A DNA stretch of 64,000 bases from RH-AL1 sp965198485 (GCA_965198485.1 CBDAPQ010000005.1:1612001-1676000); one strand, 5' to 3'; positions 27,893-36,755 are shown, counted from the stretch's first letter. Numbers and translations: made by a program. The notes: generated by a model not told the origin, from the letters alone.

Positions 27893-27924
27893 GAAGGCCG
27901 TCCGTCGAGCGGGCGGCCTTCGTT
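27893..27924 (+). terminator. Rho-independent-like terminator
   Basis: GAAGGCCGTCCG (27893-27904) pairs with CGGGCGGCCTTC (27910-27921) across a 5-base loop, with one mismatch pair. It is followed by GTTGTATC. It lies 24 bases after the stop of the DUF4142-like gene and is the clearest terminator in the window, although the T-tract is weak. Confidence 0.65.
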
Positions 27925-27990
27925 GTATCAATCCGTTTCGTGAACCGTATATATCTCCTGCTGGAGTGGTCGTGTGCGACAAGATCGGCG

Positions 27991-28911
27991 ATGAGCGAGA
28001 GCCTCGGCAAGCAGAAGCGGCGGGTGCGCGAAGCGCTTGATGGCTATCGCGTGACCTCAGGCAAGCCTCTCGATCTCGACGACTACGAGCCTGACGATTT
28101 GCTCAAAGGCATGCCGAACAAGCACGAGGCAAAGACGCTGCTGGAGGACGGCATCGAAAGGATGTCGGCGTTGCAGGAGTTGCTTTACGCCAACAAGACT
28201 TGGTCATTGCTGGTGGTTTTTCAGGCGATGGACGCGGCGGGCAAGGACTCTACCATCAAGCACGTGATGAGCGGCGTGAACCCTCAGGGTGTGCACGTGA
28301 CGTCGTTCAAGGCGCCCGGGCCTGTGGAGCTCGATCACGACTTCCTTTGGCGCATCCATCACCAAGTCCCGCGACGCGGCTGGATCGGGATCTTCAACCG
28401 ATCGCACTACGAGGATGTGCTCGTCGCGCGCGTCCACGACGATCTCATCCGCGGCAGCGGGCTGCCGCGCGGCCTCGCCGATGGCGACGATCTCTGGCGC
28501 GAGCGCATCGCCGACATCGCCGCATTCGAGGCTTATCTCGGCCGTCAGGGCACTCGCATCATCAAGTTCTTCCTCAACGTCAGCCCTGAGGAGCAGAAGA
28601 AACGCTTTCTGGCGAGGCTCGAGACTCCGAACAAGACCTGGAAGTTCTCTGCCGCCGATGTGCGCGAGCGGCACTCTTGGGCCAACTATCGCAAGGCCTA
28701 TGAGGCGGCGATCGCCGGGACCGCGACGGCTGCGGCGCCTTGGTACGTGATACCGGCCGATCGCAAGTGGTACATGCGCCTCGTGGTGGCCGAAGCGATC
28801 ATTCAGGCGCTCGAATCGTTCGATCTGAAGAGCCCGAACGTGCCGGACGACGTTCGACATGACCTTCAGGCCGCGCGCGACGAGCTCGAGAGCGAGCACG
28901 CGTCATCATAG
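27991..28911 (+). CDS. ppk2: Polyphosphate kinase 2 family protein
   Basis: A 306-residue PPK2-family enzyme that moves phosphate between polyphosphate and a nucleotide. The Walker A loop is AMDAAGKDSTIKH, the lid region RRGWIGIFNRSHYEDVL follows, and the second conserved block is KFFLNVSPEEQKKRFLARL. The size and sequence fit the PPK2 group annotated as polyphosphate:nucleotide phosphotransferase; whether it prefers AMP, ADP or GDP cannot be told. The ATG at 27991 (MSESLGKQKRRVREAL) is chosen over an in-frame ATG at 27940, whose extra 17 residues are unlike the family. Confidence 0.93.
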   Translation: MSESLGKQKRRVREALDGYRVTSGKPLDLDDYEPDDLLKGMPNKHEAKTLLEDGIERMSALQELLYANKTWSLLVVFQAMDAAGKDSTIKHVMSGVNPQGVHVTSFKAPGPVELDHDFLWRIHHQVPRRGWIGIFNRSHYEDVLVARVHDDLIRGSGLPRGLADGDDLWRERIADIAAFEAYLGRQGTRIIKFFLNVSPEEQKKRFLARLETPNKTWKFSAADVRERHSWANYRKAYEAAIAGTATAAAPWYVIPADRKWYMRLVVAEAIIQALESFDLKSPNVPDDVRHDLQAARDELESEHASS

Positions 28912-28939
28912 GCGGCGCTGCCGCGGATAGGGCCTCATT

Positions 28940-30022
28940 ATGAAGACGTTCGTTTTGGCGATGCTGGGATGCAGTCTTGCTACTCTGGCGCTGGCCGCGC
29001 CCGATGACGCGCCGGCGCCTGCCGCTCCCCCGGCGGCAAGCCCTCCCGCGACGGCCCCACAGGTTCCGGCGCCCGCACCGCTCGCTGCACCGGCGCAACT
29101 CGCGAGCGATCCCGTCGAGGCGAGCATCAACAACGCCACGCTGGAGACCAAAGGGATCAAGGACGGCGTCGAGCCCGCGGTCCTGCGTGCCGAGGTGATG
29201 CTGGACCGGCTTCATGTTTCGCCCGGCGTCATCGACGGCAAGACCGGCACCAATTTCGAGCATGCCCTCGAGACCTACGAGAAGGAGAACGACCTCGAAG
29301 TCACCAAGACGCTCGACAAGGACGTCTGGGACTCGCTGGTGAAACGCGCCGGGGCACCGGTGCTGATCGATTATACCTTGAGCGATGCCGACGTCGCCGG
29401 GCCGTTCTTCCCCGACCTGCCCAAGGATTATGCCAAACTCGCAGAGCTGAAGACCATCGGCTACCGCAGCGTCGCCCAGAAGCTCGGCGGCAAGTTTCAC
29501 ATGGGCGAGGATCTGCTCGCCGCGCTCAACCCCGGCGTCGATCTCGGCAAGAGCGGAGCCCACCTCCTTGTGGCAGATACCGCCGGGCCACCGGTGCGCG
29601 GCAGAATCGAGCGCATCTTCGTCGACAAGGCCAAGAGCCAGGTGTTCGGCTACGATGCCAAGGGACACGTCCTCATCGCGGTGCCGGCGACGATCGGGAG
29701 CCAGGAGCTGCCATCGCCGTCGGGCACCTACAAGGTCAAAGGCGTGGCCTGGAATCCGATCTACTACTACAATCCCAAGAACTTCCTCCAGGGCGACAAC
29801 CACGGCAAGCTACGTCTGCCGTCCGGCCCCAACAATCCGGTCGGGAGCGTTTTCATCGCGCTCACCAAGCCGACCTACGGGCTCCACGGCACGCCCGATC
29901 CATCCGCCATCGACAAGACGGCCTCGCACGGCTGCGTCCGCATGACGAACTGGGACGCGACGGCACTCGCCCACCTGGTCCACACCGGCATCGAGGTCAG
30001 CTTCGGCAAGTCGAATACGTGA
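28940..30022 (+). CDS. L,D-transpeptidase (YkuD domain), exported
   Basis: A 360-residue periplasmic enzyme making 3-3 crosslinks in peptidoglycan or attaching proteins to it. Signal peptide at residues 1-19, an Ala/Pro-rich linker (about 20-55), a peptidoglycan-binding-like region (ILDRLHVSPGVIDGKTG-type turn near 85-125), then the YkuD domain with HGTPDP and the catalytic SHGCVRM. AGGG precedes the ATG by 7 bases. The active Cys and His are present. It is monocistronic and convergent with kpsT. Confidence 0.93.
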   Translation: MKTFVLAMLGCSLATLALAAPDDAPAPAAPPAASPPATAPQVPAPAPLAAPAQLASDPVEASINNATLETKGIKDGVEPAVLRAEVMLDRLHVSPGVIDGKTGTNFEHALETYEKENDLEVTKTLDKDVWDSLVKRAGAPVLIDYTLSDADVAGPFFPDLPKDYAKLAELKTIGYRSVAQKLGGKFHMGEDLLAALNPGVDLGKSGAHLLVADTAGPPVRGRIERIFVDKAKSQVFGYDAKGHVLIAVPATIGSQELPSPSGTYKVKGVAWNPIYYYNPKNFLQGDNHGKLRLPSGPNNPVGSVFIALTKPTYGLHGTPDPSAIDKTASHGCVRMTNWDATALAHLVHTGIEVSFGKSNT

Positions 30023-30090
30023 TGATGCAGTCGTGAAAGAGGCCGATGGGCGCCCTGAGAGTCTCCGGGCAACGGTTCGCCGCCTGAACC

Positions 30091-30744
30091 TCAGCGGTTG
30101 AGGCGGTTGTAGATGTCGATGGCATTGTCGACGTCGTCGAACATCATCAACCTGCCGTCGACGAGCACGGCGCCGCGGTCGCAGTAGGTCTTGACCGTCC
30201 CGACGCTGTGCGAGACCATGATGACGTCGGCGCGGGATCGGCGGTCGGTGAACGCCTGCTCGCACCGTTTCTGGAAGCGCGCGTCGCCGACACCGGTGAG
30301 CTCGTCGATCAGGTAGCATTCGAACTGAATGGCCATGGACAGGCCGAAGGCGAGTTTGGCCGCCATGCCGGAGGAATAAGTCTTCGTCGGCGCATCCAAA
30401 TAGTCGCCGAGTTCCGAGAAATCCTCGACAAAGTCGAGGACCTCGCGCACGTCCTGCCCGTAGGCGCGCGCGGCGAAGGTGATGTTGTTGCGCGCCGTCA
30501 TGTTGGGATTGAAGGCGGAAGCGAAGCCGAGAGGCCAGGATATGCGCACGTTTCGCTTGATCCTGCCGGCGTTCGGGTACTCGGACCCGGAGATCAGGCG
30601 TAAAGTGGTGCTCTTACCGGCTCCGTTCACACCGAGGATGCCATAGGAATGGCCGCGCTCGAAGATGGCCGAGACGTTGTCGAGCACCATCTTGGTATGC
30701 GAGCCGTTCTTGTAGAACTTGAGGACGTTGCGCAGCTCGATCAT
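30091..30744 (-). CDS. kpsT: Polysaccharide-export ABC transporter ATP-binding protein, KpsT-like
   Basis: A 217-residue ATPase of the capsule/O-antigen export type. Walker A GVNGAGKST, a KpsT-like signature YSSGMAAKLAFGLS (in place of LSGGQ), Walker B YLIDELTGVGDARF and a switch His in VSHSVGTV. It energises export of a lipid-linked polysaccharide with a KpsM/Wzm permease and KpsE/KpsD partners. None of those is in the window. Its ATG overlaps the trpF stop by 4 bases (ATGA), so it is translated as part of the trpF transcript. trpB is the usual neighbour in this position. Confidence 0.88.
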   Translation of the reverse strand: MIELRNVLKFYKNGSHTKMVLDNVSAIFERGHSYGILGVNGAGKSTTLRLISGSEYPNAGRIKRNVRISWPLGFASAFNPNMTARNNITFAARAYGQDVREVLDFVEDFSELGDYLDAPTKTYSSGMAAKLAFGLSMAIQFECYLIDELTGVGDARFQKRCEQAFTDRRSRADVIMVSHSVGTVKTYCDRGAVLVDGRLMMFDDVDNAIDIYNRLNR

Positions 30745-31433
30745 GATTGTGCCACCGCGCTGCGTACTGCGGGACCAGGGCGCGACGTCGGCGTGGCGCG
30801 TGCCGCCGCAACGAAGGCCGCAATCAACTCACCGTCCTTGACGCCGGGCGATCGCTCCACGCCCGAAGACACGTCGATGCCGTCGGCCGACGTCGCCGCG
30901 AGCGCCGCCGCGACGTTCCCCGCATGCAGGCCACCGGCAAGCAGCCACGGGCGGCGGACCACCAGGTCATGAAGGAGCGACCAGTCGAAGGCCGAGCCAT
31001 TGCCGCCGGGACGCGACGCCGCGCTCGGCGCGGGGGCATCGAACAGCAGAAAATCCGCTACGGCATCGAAGGCGGGGATACGCGTAAGGTCGAGCGTCGA
31101 GCCGATGGAGAGGGCTCGCATGACCGGAAGTCCGAAGCGGCGCTGAAGCGCCACGATGCGCAGAGGCGTCTCGCCGCCGTGCAACTGTAGGACGTCCGGC
31201 CGCGCCGCGGCGACGATCCGCTCCAGCGTGGAATCGTCGGCATCCACGGTCAGGGCAACCCGACGCGCTCGCGATCCCATGCGCGATGCGAGCGCCCCGG
31301 CGCGCTCCAAAGACACGTGTCGCGGGCTGCGCTCATGGAAGACGAAACCGATCATGTCGACACCCGCGCACAGCGCTGCATCCAATGCGGTCGGCTCGTT
31401 GATTCCGCAGATCTTGACGAGGGTATGAGACAA
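30741..31433 (-). CDS. trpF: Phosphoribosylanthranilate isomerase
   Basis: A 230-residue TIM-barrel enzyme of tryptophan synthesis converting phosphoribosylanthranilate to CdRP. Seen are VKICGINEP with the catalytic Cys, DMIGFVFHERSPRHV, the LQLHGGE strand, the catalytic Asp in DFLLFDAPAP, LLAGGLHAGNV and the phosphate-binding DVSSGVERSPGVKD. It belongs to the leftward operon sppA-ihfB-lapA-trpF. The last 15 or so residues after VAAARATP are an unconserved tail. It is coupled to kpsT rather than trpB. Confidence 0.95.
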   Translation of the reverse strand: MSHTLVKICGINEPTALDAALCAGVDMIGFVFHERSPRHVSLERAGALASRMGSRARRVALTVDADDSTLERIVAAARPDVLQLHGGETPLRIVALQRRFGLPVMRALSIGSTLDLTRIPAFDAVADFLLFDAPAPSAASRPGGNGSAFDWSLLHDLVVRRPWLLAGGLHAGNVAAALAATSADGIDVSSGVERSPGVKDGELIAAFVAAARATPTSRPGPAVRSAVAQS

Positions 31434-31445
31434 AAAAAGGACCGC

Positions 31446-31802
31446 CTAAGCTCCGGTCCGCGCAAGCTGGCGTGACGACGACGGCACGACGACCGGGGGC
31501 TGCTCGCGCAGGCGACGCGCTTCGTCGCGCCAACGTTCGGCTTCGTCGCGGGCAGCACGTCCGCGACGCCTAGCGGCACCCTGCGCCAACCATGCGGCCA
31601 TGCCTCCGAGGAACGTACCCGCGACGAGCACCAAGAACAGAAGGATGAACAGTGGCGCGGTGATCACCGCCGACGAGGCCTGCGGGTCGGAGAACGGATC
31701 GAAAGAGATCGACACGCTCTGCCTGTTGGCGATGGCGAAAGCCACGATCACCGCGGCGATCGGAAAGATGATTACGAGCTTCAAGATCTTCGCCACAACC
31801 AT
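31446..31802 (-). CDS. lapA: LapA domain (DUF1049) membrane protein
   Basis: A 118-residue inner-membrane protein with two membrane segments (residues 5-25, and about 45-70) separated by SISFDPFSDPQ, and a basic helical cytoplasmic tail rich in Arg. This is the LapA/DUF1049 family, thought to assist LPS assembly control. It lies between ihfB and trpF, where it is usual in Rhizobiales. 17 bases separate it from ihfB and 12 from trpF. Confidence 0.88.
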   Translation of the reverse strand: MVVAKILKLVIIFPIAAVIVAFAIANRQSVSISFDPFSDPQASSAVITAPLFILLFLVLVAGTFLGGMAAWLAQGAARRRGRAARDEAERWRDEARRLREQPPVVVPSSSRQLARTGA

Positions 31803-31819
31803 CTCCTCCTGGCCATCAA

Positions 31820-32110
31820 TCAGCCGAGGTATCCCTCGTTCAGGCGCTCACGCATCTCCTTGCCGGTCTTGAAGAAAGGGACCGCCTTCTCTTCGACTTC
31901 GACGTGGACGCCGGTACGTGGATTGCGCCCGATGCGGGCATCGCGCCGCTTCACCGAGAAGGCGCCGAACCCGCGCAGCTCCACGCGATCGCCACGCGCG
32001 AGTGCCTGTGTGATCTCGTCGAGGATCGCGTTCACGATCTTCTCGATGTCACGGAGGTAAAGGTGCGGATTTCGGTCGGCGATGCGCTGGACCAACTCGG
32101 ACTTGATCAT
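31820..32110 (-). CDS. ihfB: Integration host factor subunit beta
   Basis: A 96-residue DNA-bending protein, working with IHF alpha in transcription, replication and recombination. The opening MIKSELVQRIADRNPHL, the beta-arm GRNPRTGVHVEVEEKAVPFFKTGKE and the length are diagnostic. The start ATG 32110 has a very strong GGAGGGGG just upstream on its strand; the frame continues in the 5' direction without similarity. Upstream is sppA (53 bases), downstream lapA. Confidence 0.97.
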   Translation of the reverse strand: MIKSELVQRIADRNPHLYLRDIEKIVNAILDEITQALARGDRVELRGFGAFSVKRRDARIGRNPRTGVHVEVEEKAVPFFKTGKEMRERLNEGYLG

Positions 32111-32163
32111 GGACCCCCTCCGGAGGAGAAGTAGATGGAACGAGACAGGAACAAAGTGGTTCC

Positions 32164-33123
32164 CTAGCGTATCGGCCATCGCGACATCAAGCCTTCGTCC
32201 GGCATGTCCGGCAGGTGGGCGAGGGCATCGAGCGTCCCTCCAAACGTGTCGGCACCGAAAAGGCGAGCCATTGCTCCGGCCGAACTGAACAGCCGAAAGC
32301 CGCTCAGATCCGACGCCGGCTTCCAATCGACGACCGGTAGCGATCTGTTGATGCCGCGCGACTCCTCCAGGTAGGTGATCGCGTCCCGCTCCTCCCCCAG
32401 GCCATCGACGAGATGCAAGCCGAGGCCCTGGCGCCCTGTGAACACGCGCCCATCATCCACCTCGGCCAATAAAGCGTCGTCGAGATGACGGCGGTCTTTC
32501 ACGAGTCCCTTGAACCAATCATAGCTGTCGACCACCAGCGCATCGATCGCCGCCTTGGCCTCCGGCGTCGTCACCTCGAAGCCGTTAGGCGAGGCTTTGA
32601 GCGGCGACGACTTGATGGTCTCGACCTTGACGCCGATCTTATCGAGCGCGCCGGCAACATTGGGGAACTGGAACAGCACGCCGATCGAGCCGACGAGCGA
32701 GTTGCCCTCCGATACGATGTGATCGGTGCCGATCGCCGCAATGTAGGCCCCCGAGGCGGCGAGCGACCCGACCACGGCGACGGTCGGCATCTTCGCCGAC
32801 AGCCGCCGCAAAGCCACGTAGAGTCGTTCCGAGCCGGAAGTCGTGCCGCCGGGGCTGTCGATTTCGACGAGCACGGCTTTCGCGTTCGACTTGGCGATGT
32901 CGTCGATGAGCTTGATCGTGTCCTTGTCGCCGGTGATGAGGCCGCCGATGTGCAGCCTCGCGATATGAGGCACCAGGGCACCCGGCCCGCCGCGGCCGGC
33001 CAGCCGCCATCCGGCGACGACGATGGCAACGGCCAGCGCCGCAAAAGCGAGCCAGCGCCAAAGCGAGATCCGACGCTGCAGGCGCCTTCTGTCGAGCAGC
33101 TGATCGGAGCTAAGGGAAGCCAT
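32164..33123 (-). CDS. sppA: Signal peptide peptidase SppA
   Basis: A 319-residue membrane-bound serine protease (S49) that degrades cleaved signal peptides. It has one N-terminal membrane segment (residues 21-42), the protease fold with VLVEIDSPGGTTSGSERLY, the nucleophile Ser in SLAASGAYIAAIGTD and the SLVGSIGVLFQFPN segment. The catalytic Lys is expected near KSSPLKASPNGF. This is the short bacterial form, half the length of E. coli SppA. The ATG at 33123 is chosen for a membrane anchor in the right place. First gene of the sppA-ihfB-lapA-trpF-kpsT series. Confidence 0.93.
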   Translation of the reverse strand: MASLSSDQLLDRRRLQRRISLWRWLAFAALAVAIVVAGWRLAGRGGPGALVPHIARLHIGGLITGDKDTIKLIDDIAKSNAKAVLVEIDSPGGTTSGSERLYVALRRLSAKMPTVAVVGSLAASGAYIAAIGTDHIVSEGNSLVGSIGVLFQFPNVAGALDKIGVKVETIKSSPLKASPNGFEVTTPEAKAAIDALVVDSYDWFKGLVKDRRHLDDALLAEVDDGRVFTGRQGLGLHLVDGLGEERDAITYLEESRGINRSLPVVDWKPASDLSGFRLFSSAGAMARLFGADTFGGTLDALAHLPDMPDEGLMSRWPIR

Positions 33124-33194
33124 GAGGGTGCCGGTTGAGACAAAGCACAGCGACCCTAGGACCCGCCCCACGTCGAGGCAAGGGCGCGACACTC

Positions 33195-33707
33195 CTACCC
33201 GGTCGGAAACGCTCGCTGCAGAAGCGCGCGCTGCGCGTCGAGCGCGCTCGGCGCGAGGCTCGGCTGCGCCGGCTCGCAAATCATCGTGTCGAGCCTCTGA
33301 ATGCGGTTCTGCAGGGCGAGTGAGGCGTCGATCAGCGCCAGAAGAGCGGGTGGAAGCTGCGCGTCCTCCAGCGCGGGGGAAGGCACGGCCTGCCAGGCCG
33401 AGCGAGTCCGCCGCTTGTCGGCGGAGGCCTCGTCGGCACTCATCTCGCCTTCGTTGACCGCACGCTGTAGCAGCAGCCATGAGGCGATCTGCATGAGGCG
33501 GGTCGTGAGCCGCATGCTTTCGGAAGCATAGGCGAGGGCGGCGACCCGGCCGAAGTGTCGTGACTGTTCTCGCCCGTCTCCGTCGAGATAGGCAGCGGTT
33601 CCTTCGACGAGCGCCATGCCGTCGCGGAACAGCGCGTCGAACGCGCTCGATGCGGCGAGCTTCTCGCCGAACGACAAGGGGGTGGGGACGGCGACGATGC
33701 TAGCCAT
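33195..33707 (-). CDS. rcdA: Regulator of CtrA degradation RcdA (DUF1465)
   Basis: A 170-residue helical adaptor that in Caulobacter helps deliver CtrA to the ClpXP protease at the cell pole. The hallmark block DGMALVEGTAAYLDGDGRE, then RVAALAYASESMRLTTRLMQIASWLLLQRAVNEGEM, is nearly invariant in the family. Its presence marks the organism as an alphaproteobacterium with the CtrA cell-cycle circuit. The upstream region (33708-33919) holds AT-rich GTTAAAGTTAA at 33790-33800, too closely spaced for a full CtrA box. Confidence 0.92.
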   Translation of the reverse strand: MASIVAVPTPLSFGEKLAASSAFDALFRDGMALVEGTAAYLDGDGREQSRHFGRVAALAYASESMRLTTRLMQIASWLLLQRAVNEGEMSADEASADKRRTRSAWQAVPSPALEDAQLPPALLALIDASLALQNRIQRLDTMICEPAQPSLAPSALDAQRALLQRAFPTG

Positions 33708-33919
33708 GGCAATCCTGTACGCGACACTTTCCTAGATCCCGACGGGGCAATCCTAGAGCCAAGCGCCGGGTTTCGAACGTTTCCTTTTTGTTAAAGTTAA
33801 TGCGGCGCGTTCTTATAGGAAGCACCACGACCTGCGGGGGTAGACGACAGTCCGCCAGCGTGCGGCGGGCCGGATGTCCGCTGGTCCGTATCGAGGCGCG
33901 CGTCCCAAGGCGGCACAGG

Positions 33920-34111
33920 TCAGCGCTTGCCGAAGATCAATCCGGCTGCATCCGGCGCGAAGCGCTTGCGGTCGCGGGCCGCCTCGAGCCTGGCAATTTC
34001 CTCGCGCAGCAGCGTGAGGCGCTCGTCGAACTCGTGCAACGACAGCCGGTCGACCGGCTGTCCGATCTCGTGAGCGGGTGCGGTGCGCGGCGGATCGTCC
34101 TCCATCGTCAA
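33920..34111 (-). CDS. DUF1192 family protein
   Basis: A 63-residue protein matching DUF1192: PAHEIGQPVDRLSLHEFDERL, then LLREEIARLEAAR. A short helical protein conserved in Rhizobiales with no known function. The true start may be the second Met (34105). It lies 26 bases after ribF on the same strand. Confidence 0.85.
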   Translation of the reverse strand: MTMEDDPPRTAPAHEIGQPVDRLSLHEFDERLTLLREEIARLEAARDRKRFAPDAAGLIFGKR

Positions 34112-34137
34112 GCCTCCATTGCCGTCCGGGCGGCTCG

Positions 34138-35145
34138 TTAGGGTGGCGCCGGCATCAGCGTCGCCGCGCCCGCGGCGAGCGCCGCCCGGGCGCGCGCGGC
34201 GTCATCGTGCATTTGGGCGGTCAGAAGCTCCAGGCTCGCGAACTTCTCCTCGCCGCGCAGCCATGCCACGAAGGCGACGTCCATCTCGCGACCGTAGAGG
34301 TCCCCTTTGAAATCGAAGAGATGCACCTCGAGCAACGGCGCGCCGTTGTCGACGGTCGGCCGCCGGCCCCAGCTGGCGACGGCGTCGTGGACTTTTCCCT
34401 CGACTGTCGCGCGTACCGCGTAGATCCCGTGGCGCAGGCGGCAGCTCGGATCGGCCTGCAAGTTGGCGGTCGGGAAACCCAGCGTACGTCCGAGCTGCTG
34501 GCCGGGACGCACCATGCCCACGATGGAATAGTCGTGCCCCAGCAGCACCGCGGCGCGCGCCACGTCGCCGTCCTCGAGCGCCGCTCGCGTCGCCGTGGAC
34601 GAAGCGATGTCGGCGAGGCCGCCAGGATCGGTTCTCACTTTGTCGACGATCTCAACCGCGAAGCCATGACGTCGACCGGCGTCGCGCAGAAACGCCGGCG
34701 TGCCGCCGCGCTTGGCGCCAAAATGGAAGTCGTAGCCGGCGACCACGCCGCCCGCATGCAGCCGGCCGACGAGGATCTCCGAGACGAACGCCTCCGCCGG
34801 CATGGCGGCGAGCGCCGCATCGAAGGAAAGCACCGTCAGGCCGTCCATGCCGAAGCGCTCGGCGAGGCGCGCCTTCAGCCCGAGCGGCGTCAAGCGGAAG
34901 ATCGTCGACGCGCCGGAGAAATAGTCGCTCGGATGAGGCTCAAAGGTGAGCACGGCGGCAGCCGCGCCGCGAGCCTCGGCGATGGCGCGGGCGCGCATCA
35001 GCACGGCCTTGTGGCCACGGTGCAGTCCGTCGAAATTGCCCAAGGCGTAGACCGCCCCGGCGAAGCCCCGAGGCGGCTCGCGCGGGTCGATCGAGAGGAT
35101 GAACCGCGACGTGCGGTCGGTGACGGCCAAGGTCGCGCCAGGCAT
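34138..35145 (-). CDS. ribF: Bifunctional riboflavin kinase / FAD synthetase
   Basis: A 335-residue enzyme that makes FMN and then FAD. The N-terminal adenylyltransferase domain has ALGNFDGLHRGHKAVL with the HxGH-type nucleotide motif and a strand with VLTFEPHPSDYF. The C-terminal kinase domain has LGRTLGFPTANLQ and GIYAVRATVEGK, with a final helical tail. No FMN riboswitch is visible upstream. In Rhizobiales it commonly sits beside the TIGR01459 HAD hydrolase; here a CheY-like gene lies between them on the other strand. Confidence 0.95.
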   Translation of the reverse strand: MPGATLAVTDRTSRFILSIDPREPPRGFAGAVYALGNFDGLHRGHKAVLMRARAIAEARGAAAAVLTFEPHPSDYFSGASTIFRLTPLGLKARLAERFGMDGLTVLSFDAALAAMPAEAFVSEILVGRLHAGGVVAGYDFHFGAKRGGTPAFLRDAGRRHGFAVEIVDKVRTDPGGLADIASSTATRAALEDGDVARAAVLLGHDYSIVGMVRPGQQLGRTLGFPTANLQADPSCRLRHGIYAVRATVEGKVHDAVASWGRRPTVDNGAPLLEVHLFDFKGDLYGREMDVAFVAWLRGEEKFASLELLTAQMHDDAARARAALAAGAATLMPAPP

Positions 35146-35407
35146 GCCGATCGAGAGGAGCGATCACGGATGCGCCGCCCGGTAGATCGCGAGGCGGCGG
35201 CGCCCGCTAGGGAGCGATGGAACCCTGGCCTTTCGATGAACGCTCGTCAAGCATGTCGGCACGAGCGCCGTTCACGGCGCCCGTCGCCTCGCTTTGCCGC
35301 CTGAAACTTAAGAGAATCGAAAGCGCCCTGTCGCCTTATGGTGGCAACCGAGCGTTCTCGCTTCGGTCCTTGCCGCTCCCCACGAGCGCCGGCAGGCGGA
35401 GACAGTG

Positions 35408-35803
35408 ATGACCATCGATCCGAACATGCCCATCCTGGTGGTCGACGACTACCAGACGATGGTGCGCATCATCCGCAACCTGCTGAAGCAGGTCGGCTAC
35501 GAGAACGTCGACGCCGCCGCCAGCGGCGAGGAGGCCCTGCAGAAGATCCGTGACAAGCGCTACAGCCTCATCATTTCCGATTGGAACATGGAACCGATGA
35601 CCGGTTTCCAGCTGCTCCAGAAGGTGCGCGAACTGGGCGCCTCCAGCGAAGTCCCCTTCATCATGGTGACGGCCGAGTCGAAGACCGACAACGTCATCGC
35701 TGCGCGCCGCGCCGGCGTGAGCCACTATATCGTGAAGCCGTTCAACGCCGCGACCCTGAGGAGCAAGATCGACGCGATCTTTACGTCGGCGGCGGCGGCC
35801 TGA
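35408..35803 (+). CDS. CheY-like single-domain response regulator
   Basis: A 131-residue receiver with no output domain. Acidic pair D13-D14, phospho-acceptor D58 (SLIISDWNMEP), T88 and K110 (HYIVKPF) are all present, so it should be phosphorylated. CheY-type proteins of this sort control flagellar motors or relay phosphate. The ATG at 35408 is chosen because GGAG (35398-35401) lies 6 bases before it. No histidine kinase is adjacent. The stop abuts the convergent HAD hydrolase stop with no bases between. Confidence 0.93.
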   Translation: MTIDPNMPILVVDDYQTMVRIIRNLLKQVGYENVDAAASGEEALQKIRDKRYSLIISDWNMEPMTGFQLLQKVRELGASSEVPFIMVTAESKTDNVIAARRAGVSHYIVKPFNAATLRSKIDAIFTSAAAA

Positions 35804-36709
35804 TCACACCGTCCAGGCGAGCCCGCCGAGCGCCGCCAAAGGCGTGATGGCCGCGTCGCCGAGAAACTGCCGCAGCGCCGCGTGATCGAGCGGGCTGTCA
35901 CGACCGCCGTGCAGCGCCGCACGGTGGATGCCGGCGGTGATCATGAGCGCATCGATGCCTTCCCGCGCGGCGCCCCGCATGTCGGTATGCACCGCATCGC
36001 CGATCGCGAGAATGTGCTCGCGCGAGGTCGGCGCACCGCGTGTTTCCGCCGCCATCGCTCGGGCCCTCGCGTAGATCGCGGGGAAGGGCTTCCCCGTCTG
36101 CACGACGGTGCCGCCGATGGCCTCGTATCGTTCGGCGATGGCGCCAGCGCAGTAGACGAGCTCGTCGCCCACCTCCACCACGATATCGGGATTGGCGCAG
36201 ACCATGGTGAGACCGCGTCCGCGCAGTGTCGCCAGCACGGCGTCGTAATCCTCGGGACGATCTCCGGTCGTGTCGAGCGCTATGCACAGCGCCAGCTCGG
36301 CCTCGCCGACGCCGACGCGCCGCGGCTTGCGTGGCCCGAGCCGCTCGGCCTCGCCGTAGAGGGCAACGTCGTGGTCCGGTCCGATGTTGAAGACCGGCGG
36401 GCAGCCGGCCTCGACCAGCGTTGCCGCCGCCACATCGCCGGAAGTGGCGATGCGGTCGAAGCACTCGCGCGGCACGCCAAGCCGGCGCATGCGCGACCAT
36501 ACCTGGGCCTCCGGCGCCGGCGCGTTGGTGACGAGGATCACCGTGCCGCCGCCCTGCCGGAAGCGGCTGAGCGCCTCTACGGCTGCGGGGTGGAAAATCA
36601 CGCCGTTGTGGATCACGCCCCACACGTCGCAGAGCAGCAGGTCCTTGCCCGCCGCCAGCTCGGCAAGCCCTTTGTCGAGGTGGGGAAGGGGCGCGGGCGA
36701 AGACGTCAT
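35804..36709 (-). CDS. TIGR01459 family HAD-type hydrolase
   Basis: A 301-residue class IIA HAD protein. Motif I is LLCDVWGVIHNG, so the first Asp is kept but the usual DxD second Asp is a Trp, as known for this family. Motif II is ILVTNAPAP, and the C-terminal motif IV is ILAIGDAVHTDMRGA. Related to sugar and p-nitrophenyl phosphatases; the substrate is unknown. Same strand as ribF, its usual neighbour. Confidence 0.9.
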   Translation of the reverse strand: MTSSPAPLPHLDKGLAELAAGKDLLLCDVWGVIHNGVIFHPAAVEALSRFRQGGGTVILVTNAPAPEAQVWSRMRRLGVPRECFDRIATSGDVAAATLVEAGCPPVFNIGPDHDVALYGEAERLGPRKPRRVGVGEAELALCIALDTTGDRPEDYDAVLATLRGRGLTMVCANPDIVVEVGDELVYCAGAIAERYEAIGGTVVQTGKPFPAIYARARAMAAETRGAPTSREHILAIGDAVHTDMRGAAREGIDALMITAGIHRAALHGGRDSPLDHAALRQFLGDAAITPLAALGGLAWTV

Positions 36710-36755
36710 GCCCGGCGGCTAGAGCGGCGGGGGCGGCGGGTCAAGCGCGCGAGCG

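Noticed and set aside
33790..33800. GTTAAAGTTAA upstream of rcdA as a CtrA box
   Set aside because: The two TTAA halves are only two bases apart instead of seven.
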